DNA from: Ochromonas danica
Lineage: Eukaryota > Sar > Chrysophyceae > Chromulinales > Chromulinaceae
Direction of reading: 5' to 3'
DNA: 64,000 nucleotides
Assembly (NCBI GenBank): GCA_015146655.1
Contig: VKHL01000043.1
Location: 62,001-126,000 of the forward strand
Of this stretch, positions 1 to 11,225 are shown piece by piece; within the stretch, counting starts at the first letter, position 1, and each line of letters begins with the position of its first letter. The notes under the pieces were generated by a model. That model was given only the letters and a program-made list of their open reading frames with translations. It did not search any database and had not been told where the DNA came from. Position numbers and translations under genes: made by a program.

Positions 1-44
1 TAACGTCGAATGAATCAAAGCAAACACAGTACAGTACACTATAA

Positions 45-2451
45 TCACTTCCTCGATAGACGTGCTATTGTCGCTGATGACCGCAAGGTGGAAGAGGATG
101 GCCGTCCCGTCAGTGTGCTGCTGCCAGTGCTGTGTCCTGTGCGTGAAGTGAATCTACTTTCATCATCTCCCTCACCTCCTCCTCCTCGCTGTGAGACCTT
201 GTTGCGAGTGGAAGAACGACTCGATGGAGCAGGCTCATTGGCAGTGGAGGAGGAGTACTGAGTCAGAAGAGAGGTGAGCTTCACCTTCCTCACCTGCTCC
301 TCGTCCAGTGCCTCCCTCAACACAGCCATCTCCTGGTCTCGACTAGCCACCTCCTTCTTCACCTAATTGTCCACCAAGCAATAGATAAGTCAAGGATGAT
401 AAACAGGAATGTAAAGGAAGCAAAGGTCTTCCTACCGTGGCGTCTAATCGAGCCAATTCCGCTGCTTGTAGACTCTCAGACCGCCCCATCTCCTCCTCCC
501 ACTGCTCTTGCAGCTTCTTCATTGCTCTGCGAAGATCTTCACATTCTTCTTGCATCTCACGAATGATCGGGACATACTGCAATTGTAACTCACGCAGTGC
601 CAGTCGCTGCTGGTTCTCCTTGTCTTTCGCTTCGTTGTCGCGCAGAGAGAGCTTCTCTTTGTAAGTCTGCAACTCATTCTGCAAGGCAGCTACTTCATCT
701 CGTTCCATCCCTTCCCGTGTTGTGAGAGTCTGCAAAGACTGGTAGATTTGCTCTCGCTCCACGACATAGTCTGCGATCTCTTCAGTCAGCTGCATGCACC
801 TTCGCTCCAGCTGTTCCTCCTCTCTCTTCGTGGTGGTGGAGATGGCAGACTTCTCTTGGTCAGCTTTTGCTCGCCATTCCCTCTCCAATCGCAATATTTC
901 AGCTTCCATGCCACGAATTTCAGCTTGCAGAGTCTTATCGCGTGTTTTGATTGCCTCCGCTCGAGCCTGCTCCAGCTTCTCTTGCAGATCTAGAGGTAGG
1001 CTAAGCGAGCTGACATCAAACGAGCTGCTCGTAATGAGTGGCGAAGAGGGAAGACGAGGAGGACGCGCTCGATCAGAGGAGGGCTTGGTGATTGTGGTCT
1101 TTGGCAAGGGAGAGCGAGGAGAGGGAAGGTCTTCATCATCGTCATACTTGAATTCCTCGTCAATTGCGCCGCGAACACGTCGCTTCGTGCGAGAGGGAGG
1201 ATGTGGAGAAGCGGTAGTGGACGAGGAAGAAGAAGAAGGATCGAGTTGGCCAATCTCCCTCTGCAATTGCTCTTGCAGGCAGTGCAGGGCTTTGTGGTGA
1301 TCTTTCTCCTCCTCCTCCAGCTGAGCCAGATGGGATTTCTTCAGGTCAACCAGCTGCTTCTGATGGTCTGACTGCAGGGCAAGCAGCGCATCGCTGTGGG
1401 CACTGCGCAGTCGACCAGCTTTCTCCGCCAGCCTCCTGCGCGCCTTCTCCATTTCCTTTTCCCCCTCCTCCTCCACCTCCTGCAGGTGGCGACGATGGTC
1501 ACGAAGAAGAGAGTCAATCTCACGGGCATACCGATCTTGCAGCGCCTTTGTAGACAGGGAGAGTTCGTTCCGCGCCAGCGCCTTCTCCTCCTCCAGCTGG
1601 CTCTGCTCGCGCTGCTGAAACAATTCGCGCAACTTCCTCTCTTCACTTCGCAGAGCGCTTTGGACATCATCCAACTCTCGCTCATGCAAAGCCTGCAGAC
1701 GAGCAAACTCTGGCTCCAAAGCCTTCTCAGTGGAGGCTTTGAACTCCGCGGCTTTGCTCGCGAGGAACTGTGAGGAGGAGGAGAGAAGGGATGAGACACG
1801 AGCATGAAGTCAGAGTAGGGTCAGATCCAGTCAGATACCTTTTGTTGACGCTCTTCAAAAGAGGCTTTGAAGGACTTTCGCTCTTGCTCGAGTTGGTCTT
1901 CTGCCTGGCGATTGAGTGCGCGCGCTTCGGTGGCGAGGTTGCGGTCGTTCTCTTTGACGGCCTCCACCAGACTCTTGCACTGCTCGAGAAGCTTCTCTTT
2001 CTCCTCCATCAGCTGGTATGGGAGACAGACAGTGTTTGGTTAAGTTAGTGGGGAGGATGGAGAGGCCAGTGAGTCAGTGAATGTGATGGGAAGCACCTGT
2101 CTGGACTTGGCTGTCCACTCGTTGCATCTCTCTTCATGAGCTCGGTTCTCCTCCTGGCAGAGACACAAGAGAGAGAGACATGTTGGTGTGAGAGTTAGTG
2201 GTAGTCTTCCAATCATTCGTTCATTCCTAGTCACTGTCACTTACCTGCAGCACAGCTTGGCAGCGCTCCTTCACCTTCTCCTCGATCTTCGGCAAGTGCT
2301 CTTTTATCGCAGCAACATTCCTCTTCAACAAACTCTCTATCTTGCACTTGTCATCAAATTCAAGAGACAAAGCCACGAGCTGATCCTTCAGCATGTTTGG
2401 ATCATCCAACAGGAGTGGTTTGATTTCGGATGTCGGGGATACTTCAGACAT
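45..2451 (-). CDS. coiled-coil protein, centrosomal type
   Basis: About 695 residues from five exons read on the minus strand: 2245-2451, 2097-2153, 1839-2012, 436-1767 and 45-362, all with GT-AG introns that keep frame. The start is the ATG at 2451 (MSEVSPTSE). Nearly the whole protein is heptad-rich Glu/Lys/Arg/Leu helix; there is a Ser/Pro-rich linker after about residue 290 and a Ser/Thr/Arg-rich basic tail ending IARLSRK. No enzyme motif is visible. The composition resembles centrosome or basal-body coiled-coil proteins, but coiled coils look alike and I do not assign a family. Exon structure is well supported by continuous frame; function is unknown. Confidence 0.75.
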
Positions 2452-2530
2452 ATTATTAGATGCGTGGTAACTTCCAAATCGTCAAATTCTGGAATTGTAG
2501 ACTAGCTGCCCTCTGTTTCATCTGAATGTC

Positions 2531-2672
2531 ATGACAATAAAAGCGATCTGCCAGGATGAGCTGAAGCCCAGACCCAGAGCCACCAACAAAGTACTCAAGG
2601 CCTGCAGTTGCTGTGCAAACCCCTCACCTAGCGCCTTGGAGACGAATCTTGTCTCTCCAGCAAGTTGGGCGG
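2531..2672 (-). pseudogene. copied fragment of ABCB exon 4
   Basis: These 142 bases repeat positions 5911-6052 in the same orientation with two differences that I can see. The source lies inside the fourth exon of the neighbouring ABCB gene (first half-transmembrane block after NBD1). The copy has neither the flanking exon sequence nor splice sites, so it is a stray fragment, not an exon. It sits just before a perfect snap-back repeat and an AT-rich kinase-like gene, suggesting that this gap has been patched by insertion or break repair. Confidence 0.9.
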
Positions 2673-2714
2673 AGGTTGCGTGATTCTGCTTGTCGTCTCC
2701 TTGGTGTTCTTTCC

Positions 2715-2795
2715 CACATTACGAGTTAAAATCGATGATGGTCTTTAGTTCTTTGATCTCACTGAAGACCATCATCGATTTTAACTCGTAATGTG
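2715..2795. repeat. perfect 31-bp inverted repeat (hairpin)
   Basis: Left arm 2715-2745 and right arm 2765-2795 are exact reverse complements, separated by a 19-base loop. The arms begin CACATTACGAG and carry ATCGATGATGG. There is no poly-T run as in a simple terminator. It could be the scar of a fold-back element or of snap-back repair synthesis; it directly precedes the kinase-like reading frame. Confidence 0.95.
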
Positions 2796-3782
2796 ATTCC
2801 GTATATTAGCTCAGCGGGGTTCTCGATTCAATTTGGTGCAGTTTACTTGATGGCAGATTGCTTTCCTTGTGCTGTTACTCTATCTGAGCAGTTGTCTGTG
2901 ACATATCCTGCCCACATCCTTCTCATTCATAAATGGGTGAAGGCTTTATCCAACCATTGCCATAGAATGATTGAAACATTATTATCATCAACTGAACAAT
3001 TGGAGAAGAGCAAAAAGATGGGTAATAATATTTATTTAAAGAAGAAATGTGTATTGAAACCAATATGTGCCCTGGACAAGCAGTATGCAAGAAGTGCCAT
3101 GAACTATGTCCTTTTGATGTTCTACAGGTTATGGCACAATAATATCGATAGGAGACGTTATGTTCATTTCCCAATTGGTATCATGGGATATCCGAGTCGT
3201 AACCCCTTGAAAACGTTTGTCAAGAAAAGATTTGCTTGGTTAGGAGAAGTAAGTGGAAAGGGTTATGATTATTATCAATCTTGGCTGGAGTCTGGTTATC
3301 CTATCTTGGCATATGACCTCCTAGAAGAAGATTGGAGATTAGCAGTACATTTAAGAGAATATGCTGAAGTCAATAGAGATGTTATTATCGACAAGTTCTT
3401 ACTACAAGTCCAAAATGCCCTAAATGCAGTGGCCTTAGCGGGAGTGATCCATCTGGATTAAAACATATTCTATCGAGTTAATACCTTAGCAAGTGAATCC
3501 ATTTCAGAAGAAGCAAACGAAATAGAAGTGGAAATACGAATCATCGATTGGGACGATTGCATGCTAGAAGGAGATAGTGTTGACATGTTATTGTTTGAAA
3601 GCATGCAGAGAGATTGGCGCTATCCACATGGACAGAAGTTCCAGATTGCGTGCAAAGAATATCATGATCACTTTTATCAAATAATCCAAGAAGAACTTGC
3701 ACCACCTCAAGAAGAAAGTCATGAAGAAGAGACACATGAAGATGAACCACACCACAAGAAAGCAAGACGAAGTGGCAAGTAG
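2793..3782 (+). pseudogene. kinase-like gene, broken
   Basis: Two collinear plus-strand reading frames (2793-3461 and 3528-3782) look like parts of one protein-kinase-like domain. The first ends in a GVIHLD segment resembling the catalytic-loop HxD, and the second opens with IIDWDDC, resembling the metal-binding Asp of kinase or aminoglycoside-phosphotransferase folds. The C-terminus is acidic then basic (EESHEEE, KKARRSGK, a possible nuclear signal). The reading is not continuous, so I call it broken. The region is much more AT-rich than its neighbours, which suggests foreign origin or relaxed selection. The family is not certain; crinkler-type effector kinases and mobile-element kinases are alternatives. 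Confidence 0.5.
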
Positions 3783-4110
3783 TACTAAGGCTATGATAAC
3801 CTGCCTATAATAACACAGGATTGGTCATATGACATTGGTAGGTCTTGACTGTGGCTCAACTCATTGATGATGATGGAATGAGTGGAGCAATGAGATAAGA
3901 TAAATGGTGTATAATGCACAGTGTTGATGCTTTAAGGGTGAACTAAGAACACCATGGGATGAATAGATGATGGATCCTCTTAATGACAGCAAGACCCTCA
4001 TAGTCTAGTATTGATATTACCATAACCTCGAGATTCAACATGACGAAAAGGAATACAAAGACCTTCTAGACATACAACACAACACAGAAAACGAAACTCG
4101 AGATGAGTGG
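3783..4110. other. intergenic, AT-rich
   Basis: This gap lies between the kinase-like remnant and the 3' end of the ABCB gene. I see no gene and no clear repeat in it. It probably contains the ABCB 3' untranslated region, since that gene ends at 4111 reading leftward. Confidence 0.5.
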
Positions 4111-7100
4111 CTATTGTTTTCCTCCTTGAGACTGCTTGAGGAAGAGTTGGCGGTAGAGGCCATCCTCTCTGGCCATGAGCTCTTCATGGGACCCTACCTC
4201 CTTGATCTCTCCCTGGTCGATGACGACAATTCGATCAGCATTGACGATAGTGCTCAAGCGATGCGCCACGATGATGACTGTGGGGCGTGACTGGATTGGA
4301 CCAGATTGGTTCCCCTTCTCTGGTAACTGGGTGAGCGTATCGATGGACTGCTGGATGAGGTTCTCAGACTGTGCATCCAAAGCACTTGTGGCCTCGTCGA
4401 GAAGGAGAATCTTGGGTCGCTTGAGCATCGCTCGCGCCAGAGCAATGCGCTGCTTTTGCCCACCCGAGATCATATAGCCTGACCCCATGGCACTCACAAC
4501 GGTCTGATATCCGTCAGAAAAGTCGGTGATGAATGAGTGGGCATGGGCAAACTTGGTCGCTTCGATGAGATCGGCTGGCACGCCTTCACCGTTGGAGCGC
4601 CCCTGTGCTTCTTCGATATCCTCCCTTTGCTCCTGTTCTTGCGGCACAGGCACATGATAGGAGCTCTGCTTGGCCGTCCAGCAACAACAAGAGGCAGTGC
4701 AAGAGTAGCCTTGACCTTGCATTTTCTCTTGGTGCTGATCACGAGCCTGGCTCAAGACTTCAGAGAGTGGAAGTAAAGGAGAGAAATTCACTTCATAACG
4801 ACCGTAGTTGAGGTTGTCTTGTACGGTGCCAGAGAAGAGAACGGGCTCTTGCCCCACATATCCGATTTGAGAGCGCAAATAACGTACATTGAGACTTTTG
4901 ATATCTACTTCATCGATAAGAACAGTTCCCTGGTCAGGATCATAGAAGCGGAGGAGCAGGTTGATGATGGTGCTCTTGCCGGACCCTGAGGGTCCAACAA
5001 AGGCCACCACTTCTCCTGCAGCTATAGTGAGGTTATATCCCCTGCAAACGGTAATATCTGGACGGGAAGGATAATGGAAAGAGAGATTTCGAAGCTCGAT
5101 CTTGCCTTCCAATTGATGTAGTTCATGCGGAGGTACAGATGTCAAATCACACGCTCGGGGCTGTTGGCTGTTGGACATGAGAACCAGACCTTTATTCGAA
5201 GATAAGCCATCAATAGTCGAGTCATTAGCGGAGTCGATGGCCTCGAAGATCCACTTTGCGGAGTCAGCGCCCTTCATCTGATCACCCATGTCACTTAGTG
5301 CTTGGCCAAGACCTGTAGCTCCCAGCATGAGAGTCATGATAGCGCCCATGAGCTCTTCGAAGTTGATGGTACCATCTTTGATGAAGCGCGAGCCCACCCA
5401 GAAAAGCAATGCATAGATGAGGTAGCGACTTGTATAAGACCCCCCGAATCCCAACCCTGCGACAACACTGCGAGCGATTCTTCTCTCCACGATCTGCTGG
5501 GTGAGTTGGGCGTAGTGAGTTGCCACCTTGTGTTGCATGGAGAACGCGGAGACTGTACGCATGTTAGTAAATGCAACACCTAAAACAGCACTGTGACTGC
5601 CTGCCATGATTGAGCCTTGATTCGCGCCAGATGCTGCAAGGTCTTGCTTGCTGTCCTCGTCTGATTTTTGAGAGTGTGGAATGGAGTTATTGGGGTCTTG
5701 TTTGGAGCCTTTTTCTCTCTTGCGGGCATTTTGTTTGTCATTCTCTGATGCAACCTTCTGCTCATCATCTTCGTGGTCATACCTAAGATATAGAACGCAT
5801 GAGTTACGGATGATGTATGACATGTAGATATGGAGAAAACAACGTACTGCATTCCTCTCATGGCTTTCATTCGAACAGCGCCAGCTGCAATCGTTAGAGG
5901 GAAGCATGCGATGACAATAAAAGCGATCTGCCAGGATGAGCTGAAGCCCAGACCCAGAGCCACCAACAAAGTACTCAAGGCCTGCAGTTGCCGTGCAAAC
6001 CCCTCACCTAGCGCCTTAGAGACGAATCTTGTCTCTCCAGCAAGTTGGGCGGTGAGTGTTCCCACGGAGTGTTGGGGCTGGTCGAAGAAGGCGACTGGAT
6101 GGTGAAAGAACGACTCAAACAACGCTGATCGCATCTCCATCGCTACATGCTCCCCAGCAGCAACAACTCCATAATACATGGCCAAAGAACTCAAGAAGGA
6201 CACTCCCGCAAGCATGATGTAGAGGAAAGCGTAGAAACGAGCTCTATCCTCTATTTCATCTGGATCTGATAAGAACAGAGAAGTTTGGGTCTTAGACAAC
6301 ATGTATCCCCAGCCTATTATGTCAAAAACAACAAGGCATGAGTACGATAATGCACATGAATAAGTGATGCTCATTTAAGAGATGCTCACATGGGAAGATT
6401 GCGCCAAAGAAGAGAGCACCGAGCAGTCCCAGCGTGGCGTAGCCTGGATATTGACCAACCATGGCCAGCACTCGTCGAGTAAGGCGCCGCTTTTCATCCT
6501 TGGAAATGACTACCTCTTCTTTTTCGTTCTGCTGAGGATCCGTGGGAAGTGTCGAAGAAGGTTTGTTGCCACATGAAGATGTGTCAAGTTCGTCATCTCT
6601 CAACAGCTGAGGTTCCCGACTTTCAACCATCGCCTTCTCTTGTACTACTTCCACAGCTTGAGTACCCAACAAATGAACATCAGAACAGTCGCTCTCATGT
6701 GGATGCTCTCGCTCCTCTCCAGAAAGCATCTGCATGCGCACGAGGTCTGCGTAGACTCCATTGGGTACTTGGATGAGATCTTTGTGCCTCCCCTGTTCCA
6801 CTATATGGCCGCCTCTCAGTACACATATGCGATCAGCATTGACAATCGTGCTCAATCGGTGAGCTACAATGATAGTCGTTTGTGTCTTAGCTTGACTGAG
6901 TCGGTCGATGCTGGCCTGCACTACCTTCTCAGAGTTGATATCCAATGCGGAGGTCGCTTCATCGAGCAGCAGAATGGCTGGCTTTTTGATAAGAGCACGA
7001 GCAATGGCGATGCGCTGTTTCTGTCCTCCAGACAAGGAAGATCCGCTACCTCCAACATCTGTTTTGTAGCCCTCGGGGAAGGACACGATGAAGTCGTGAG

Positions 7101-8754
7101 CATTAGCAGCCTTAGCAGCCTCCTCAATTAGAGCGTTGAGCTGGCTTTCAGACATGGAAGCACATTCTTGAGGATCAAGACCATAAGCGATATTATCTCC
7201 GATGGTTCCTGTGAAAAGCACAGGCTCTTGACCAACATATCCAATCAAGGAGCGCAGGTATTTGATGTTTAACGAACGCAAATCATGGCCATCGAGGGTG
7301 ATGCTGCCTTGATTTGGGTCGTAAAATCGAAGCAACAAATTAACTATCGTGCTTTTTCCACATCCAGAGGCTCCAACCAGAGCCACAGTCTCACCATGTG
7401 GGATGTCAAGAGACATTCGATCACAAACCAAGACGTCAGGACGCGAGGGATAGGCGAAAGAGATTTCTTGCAGAGCGATGTTTCCTTGGAGAGTTTTCTG
7501 AGGAACCAGACCCGCTTCGCTAAGACCATCGATGAGAGGCGTCCGTTCCAAGAGGTCGAAGATCATGGCGATGGACGACTGTGCACTAACGAATGCTGTG
7601 AGAGGAGGAGCAATCTGTCCGAGAGCCATTGAACCTATGATTATACTGAAGAAGACAGAAATGACCGTTCCTCCAGTGATGCAGTCGTTCCCCGAGCAGT
7701 CGTGTTCTAGATCGTGGGCGACCAAGCGACCTCCATACCAAAAGCCGAGGGCGTATGTGAGGAAGGCCACACCGAAAACAGCTCCATTGCCAATACCAAC
7801 CTGGGCACCTTTGAGCACACCAACCCTCAAGGCTTCTAGAATGAAGCTTCGATACTTAGCGATAAAAGTAGGCTGTAAGTTGAATGCATTGATTGTGCGG
7901 ACAGATCCGATGGCTTCCTGAGCAACAGCCCCAGCTCGAGCATACTGCTCAAATGCTTGATGAGTAGCCGCGGATACAGTCTACAGTTTTAAAAAGTGAC
8001 ATGTTAGCGCAACCCATAATTCGGTTTGAATAAATAGAAGAAGTGGTGGGCTTACTTTGATCATGTATGTTGCTGCCACAGCTAAGCAAGGGATGCACGC
8101 CAAAAGGACAAGAGTTAGCTCCCAGCAAAGATAGAAAGCTACTACTAGGGAGCCAATTACTTGGATCCCATTTTGTAACAAATCTCCAATCTTGCGACTC
8201 AAGCCATCTTGAATCTCGCCAATGACCTCGGCCACCTTCGTATTCAACTGACCAGCACCTACCGTGTCGAACCAGCCAATTTCCTGCGACAATAATGCAT
8301 TGACGTAGCGCTCACGGAAGCGCTGCGTTTGCCGCTCGCCAGTTGCAGTCCAACAATAGACTTGTAAGTAGCCTGCAAGCATGTTAACCACGCCCACAAT
8401 TACATAGGCAATGCATAGAGTGTCAATTCGTTCTGAGAAGCTGTCAGGATTCTTGTTGAGAGCATTAATCATCTGCCCAAATATGACATTGGTCACAGGT
8501 GTTGAGGCGCCCACAGCCAGTGCGCCAATTGTGCCCAAAAACATGAGAAGGTAATCGTACTGATCAGCGTTGCTGAAGGTCTGTGACATATCAAAGGGTG
8601 TATTAGTATAGTTTAAATCAAGAGGTAGAAAAGCATTCGATCTTCAAACCTGACTGAAAGAAGCTCGCTTGGGGTTTGCTTTCTCATGAGGTGGGTCACT
8701 TTCGTTTTCTTGCTTCGTTTCCAAAGAAGAGCTTTTATCAATAGTGGATGCCAT
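4111..8754 (-). CDS. full-length ABCB (MDR/P-glycoprotein-type) transporter
   Basis: Five exons on the minus strand (8650-8754, 8056-8580, 6390-7980, 5848-6313, 4111-5782) give about 1,452 residues, the usual size of full ABCB exporters. Order is TMD1-NBD1-TMD2-NBD2. NBD1 has Walker A GASGCGKS, signature LSGGQKQR and Walker B LLLDEATSALD; NBD2 has GPSGSGKS, ISGGQKQR and the same Walker B, each followed by the H-loop AHRLST. Family role: ATP-driven export of lipophilic compounds at the plasma membrane. Oddities: a Lys/Asp/Ser-rich hydrophilic insert after YDHEDDEQ inside TMD2, and a Gln/Glu- and Cys-rich insert in NBD2 between the Q-loop and the signature motif (about 4590-4790). The ATG at 8754 was chosen because exon 1 (35 codons) splices in frame to TFSNADQYDYL. 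Confidence 0.93.
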
Positions 8755-9424
8755 CTTGAAGACTAGGTTGGTTAACTTTGCCCAATCAAAGTTCTCAGTC
8801 TGAGTCGCTGTTCAAGGGATGGTTTGTTTGTGATGGATACGATCTTGCTTTGGCATTCGCATAACATGCTGTTGGACTTTCAACACGCGGACTTTCAACA
8901 ATTGGACTTTAAAGTCTCCAAAGTGGAGATTTGGGCCGACCACCCCTCGTACGTACCGTCATGTGATGGACAAGAGGTGGGCGAGTGGGAGAGAGGCGGT
9001 TGGTGTTGTGCGACTTTCCCGCACAGTCTTGTTTAAGTTCACATTAGAGCCTCCAAAAAACAGATTTTTTATCAGTCAAGAGGGAGGTGACTCGTGTGGA
9101 AACAAATTACTGTTGCTAATTGAACATGTAATGCCAAGAAACTCTCTTTGTTCTCACCAACGTATCTTGATGTAGAGTCCACTAGTCCTTTATCATCATG
9201 CCCGTGCCCACTAGCTCTTTACAGACTATCTCTCTTTGCTTTGCATACATACATTGCTTTTACTAAAGTTCAGTTCACCTTTCAACAAATGGGGCCGAGG
9301 TTCGAAGGATCGTAAAGCCCAATCAAGATAATGGAGGAAGAGAAGAGGGTAGCGTCTTTAGGTTATGCTTCAAATCTAAACAGACTGCTCAATACATATA
9401 TAATAAAGTCGCTCATTGCATTAT
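8755..9424. other. ABCB upstream region and OYE1 downstream region
   Basis: No gene is seen in this gap. Its left part is the promoter side of the ABCB gene and carries the GGACTTT repeats listed separately. The right part is presumably the 3' untranslated region of the first OYE gene. Confidence 0.6.
8874..8916. promoter_or_regulatory. three GGACTTT repeats spaced 15 bp apart
   Basis: GGACTTT occurs at 8874, 8889 and 8904, a regular 15-bp step. The first two copies continue as CAACA; the third forms the palindrome GACTTTAAAGTC (8905-8916). The array lies 120-162 bp upstream of the ABCB start codon, a sensible place for a transcription-factor array. The binding factor is unknown. Confidence 0.45.
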
Positions 9425-10534
9425 TTATGTTGACTTGGCAGGACCGTACGTCAGGTAACCTTCTAAAGTCTTGGATGGATCGGCGTCGTGGGCATACCAA
9501 TGGGTAAAAGGAGGGTCTCCAGCTAAAGGAAGATTATTCTTGAATCTCTCCACAAGATCTGGATTGGACAAATAAGCTCTACCAAACGATATCAGATCTA
9601 CAGCTCCACTACGAAGAACCCCCTCCGCGGTGTCCTTGGTGTAGGTAATGTTGCCGATGATGGGACCTGGGAACTCCTTCTTGATATCAAAGAGAGTGAC
9701 AGGCTTGCATAAGTTATGGAAGCCAAAGCCAAGACCATCCATTACGTGCAAATAGGCAAGACCATATTTGGCAATCTCCTTGGCCAAGAAGGGAAAGAAA
9801 GTGTCATTGTCTGCACTGCCCATGCCACCGAAGACGCCATTAGGAGCGATGCGCACACCAATGCGGTCATGAGGGAAGACTTCCGCAATCGCGGTAATGA
9901 TCTCATGGAGAATGCGCACGCGATTCTCAGGACTTCCACCGTACTTGTCTGTGCGCAAGTTCGTGCTGGACTGGAGGAAGGTATCGAGCAGATAGCCGTT
10001 AGCACAATGAATCTCCACACCATCGAAGCCACTTTCTTTCGCAATACGAGCACTATGCTTATATTGTTCTGGCAGTGCTTCCACCTCTTCAGTGGTTAAG
10101 GCTCGAGGAGTGACACACGCAGCAATGCGGTCTTGAGCATCACGAACACTACTATCACCGGGCATCTTGATTTCAGAAGGAGCGACGATCTCGTTGTTCT
10201 CATGAAAGGAAGGGTGAGATTGTCTTCCCATGTGCCACAGTTGAACGAAGATCTTGCCTCCTTTGTTGTGTACTGCCTCGGTAATGCGCTTCCAACCTTC
10301 AGCGTGCTCCTGGGTATAGAGTCCTGGAGAGCCGAACCAGCCATAGCCTTGTGAACTAATAGCAGTGGCTTCAGTGATGATCAAACCCGCGCTGGCGCGC
10401 ATTTCGTAGTACTGACGCATGTAGTCATTGGGTGTACGAGAAATTCCCGCTCTGCCTCTCGTCATTGGGGCCATGACAACACGGTTGGACAGCTCAAGGG
10501 TGCCGAGCTTATAAGGAGACAACAACAGAGACAT
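9425..10534 (-). CDS. Old Yellow Enzyme family NAD(P)H:flavin oxidoreductase, copy 1
   Basis: An intronless 369-residue protein, full length for the OYE/12-oxophytodienoate reductase family. It is a FMN-binding TIM barrel that reduces activated C=C bonds (enals, enones, some nitro compounds) with NAD(P)H. Visible marks: MAPMTRGRAG in the first strand region, the substrate-binding His176 and Asn179 with the proton-donor Tyr181 (HCANGYLLDTF), KYGGSPENR, and the FMN-phosphate end GRAYLSNPDLV. No targeting peptide is apparent. It is the first of three tandem, same-strand copies; about 490 bp of its middle is identical in all three, whereas its ends differ (here SSVRDAQDRIAACV around residues 128-141). 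Likely role: detoxification or oxylipin reduction. Confidence 0.93.
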   Translation of the reverse strand: MSLLLSPYKLGTLELSNRVVMAPMTRGRAGISRTPNDYMRQYYEMRASAGLIITEATAISSQGYGWFGSPGLYTQEHAEGWKRITEAVHNKGGKIFVQLWHMGRQSHPSFHENNEIVAPSEIKMPGDSSVRDAQDRIAACVTPRALTTEEVEALPEQYKHSARIAKESGFDGVEIHCANGYLLDTFLQSSTNLRTDKYGGSPENRVRILHEIITAIAEVFPHDRIGVRIAPNGVFGGMGSADNDTFFPFLAKEIAKYGLAYLHVMDGLGFGFHNLCKPVTLFDIKKEFPGPIIGNITYTKDTAEGVLRSGAVDLISFGRAYLSNPDLVERFKNNLPLAGDPPFTHWYAHDADPSKTLEGYLTYGPAKST

Positions 10535-10651
10535 ATTTTCAGGAAGCTTTCCACTTAAGATTGTGTGTGTGGATCGTTACAGGCGGAGGTGGGTTTGACA
10601 CAGGAACCGTTCCATCGCTTCCATCTTCACTTCCATCTTATTCTCATCCCT

Positions 10652-10671
10652 TTCCATGGAATGTCTTGGAA
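10652..10671. promoter_or_regulatory. OYE upstream motif, copy 1
   Basis: TTCCATGGA followed after 6 bases by TGGAA, about 120 bp upstream of the OYE1 start. Similar motifs precede OYE2 and OYE3, so this is a candidate shared control site for the cluster. Confidence 0.4.
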
Positions 10672-10774
10672 GATGTGGCTCCACGTTGTCATCCTTGGAT
10701 TCCACACGTGGGCGACGGTTTCTCTCACGTGTGGGATTAGCGCCACCACAATTTCGTTCACCGACTTTGTTTAC

Positions 10775-10947
10775 TGCAAGTGGATGAGCTCCAAGGGCTT
10801 TTCCACAAATTCCTTCCGAACCATCAGCTAAAGGGTTTTGGCATTTTCCTCCTAGCTAAGAGAAGCAGGCGTCCCTTTGCTTGGAAAAAACTGCCAAAAT
10901 CCTTTAGCTGATTTTGTGGAACAGCTCTTGGAGCTCATCCACTTGCA
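10775..10947. repeat. imperfect 173-bp fold-back element
   Basis: The outermost 20 bases (10775-10794, starting TGCAAGTGG) are the exact reverse complement of 10928-10947. Inner segments also pair: TTCCACAAA with TTTGTGGAA, and CAGCTAAAGG with CCTTTAGCTG. The whole can fold into one long, interrupted hairpin. It looks like a small non-autonomous fold-back/MITE-like element, or alternatively a structured RNA precursor. Confidence 0.7.
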
Positions 10948-11225
10948 CGAGGTAATTACATTTCTGTTCGATTTCAGGATTAAGTATTTCTTAATGAATT
11001 CATGCTGTGATTTCGTTTAGATGATATGTTCACTTTGTTTCCACGGGTGTGGTGGGCTCGCTGGCCACTACAGGTATGTTTGATCTGATTGCGCCTTCGG
11101 TTTTTATTTTGTATTCTGATCGTGTCCCTTCTATTCTTTGTTCAGACATGAATACCAAGCTGCTGATTCACACCAAGAAAAAGTCGACTGGATTCACATA
11201 CGCGTCATGCTTTGTACTCCTCTAG

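Larger units (their letters stand above)
10535..11225. other. OYE1 upstream region with fold-back element
   Basis: No protein gene is seen here. The part nearest OYE1 holds the shared TTCCATGGA motif and a CACGTG-containing inverted pair near 10704-10735; the middle holds the 173-bp fold-back element listed separately. Confidence 0.5.

Noticed and set aside
2715-2795. Hairpin as a bacterial-type terminator
   Set aside because: The genome is eukaryotic, the arms are far longer than terminator stems, and there is no T-tract.
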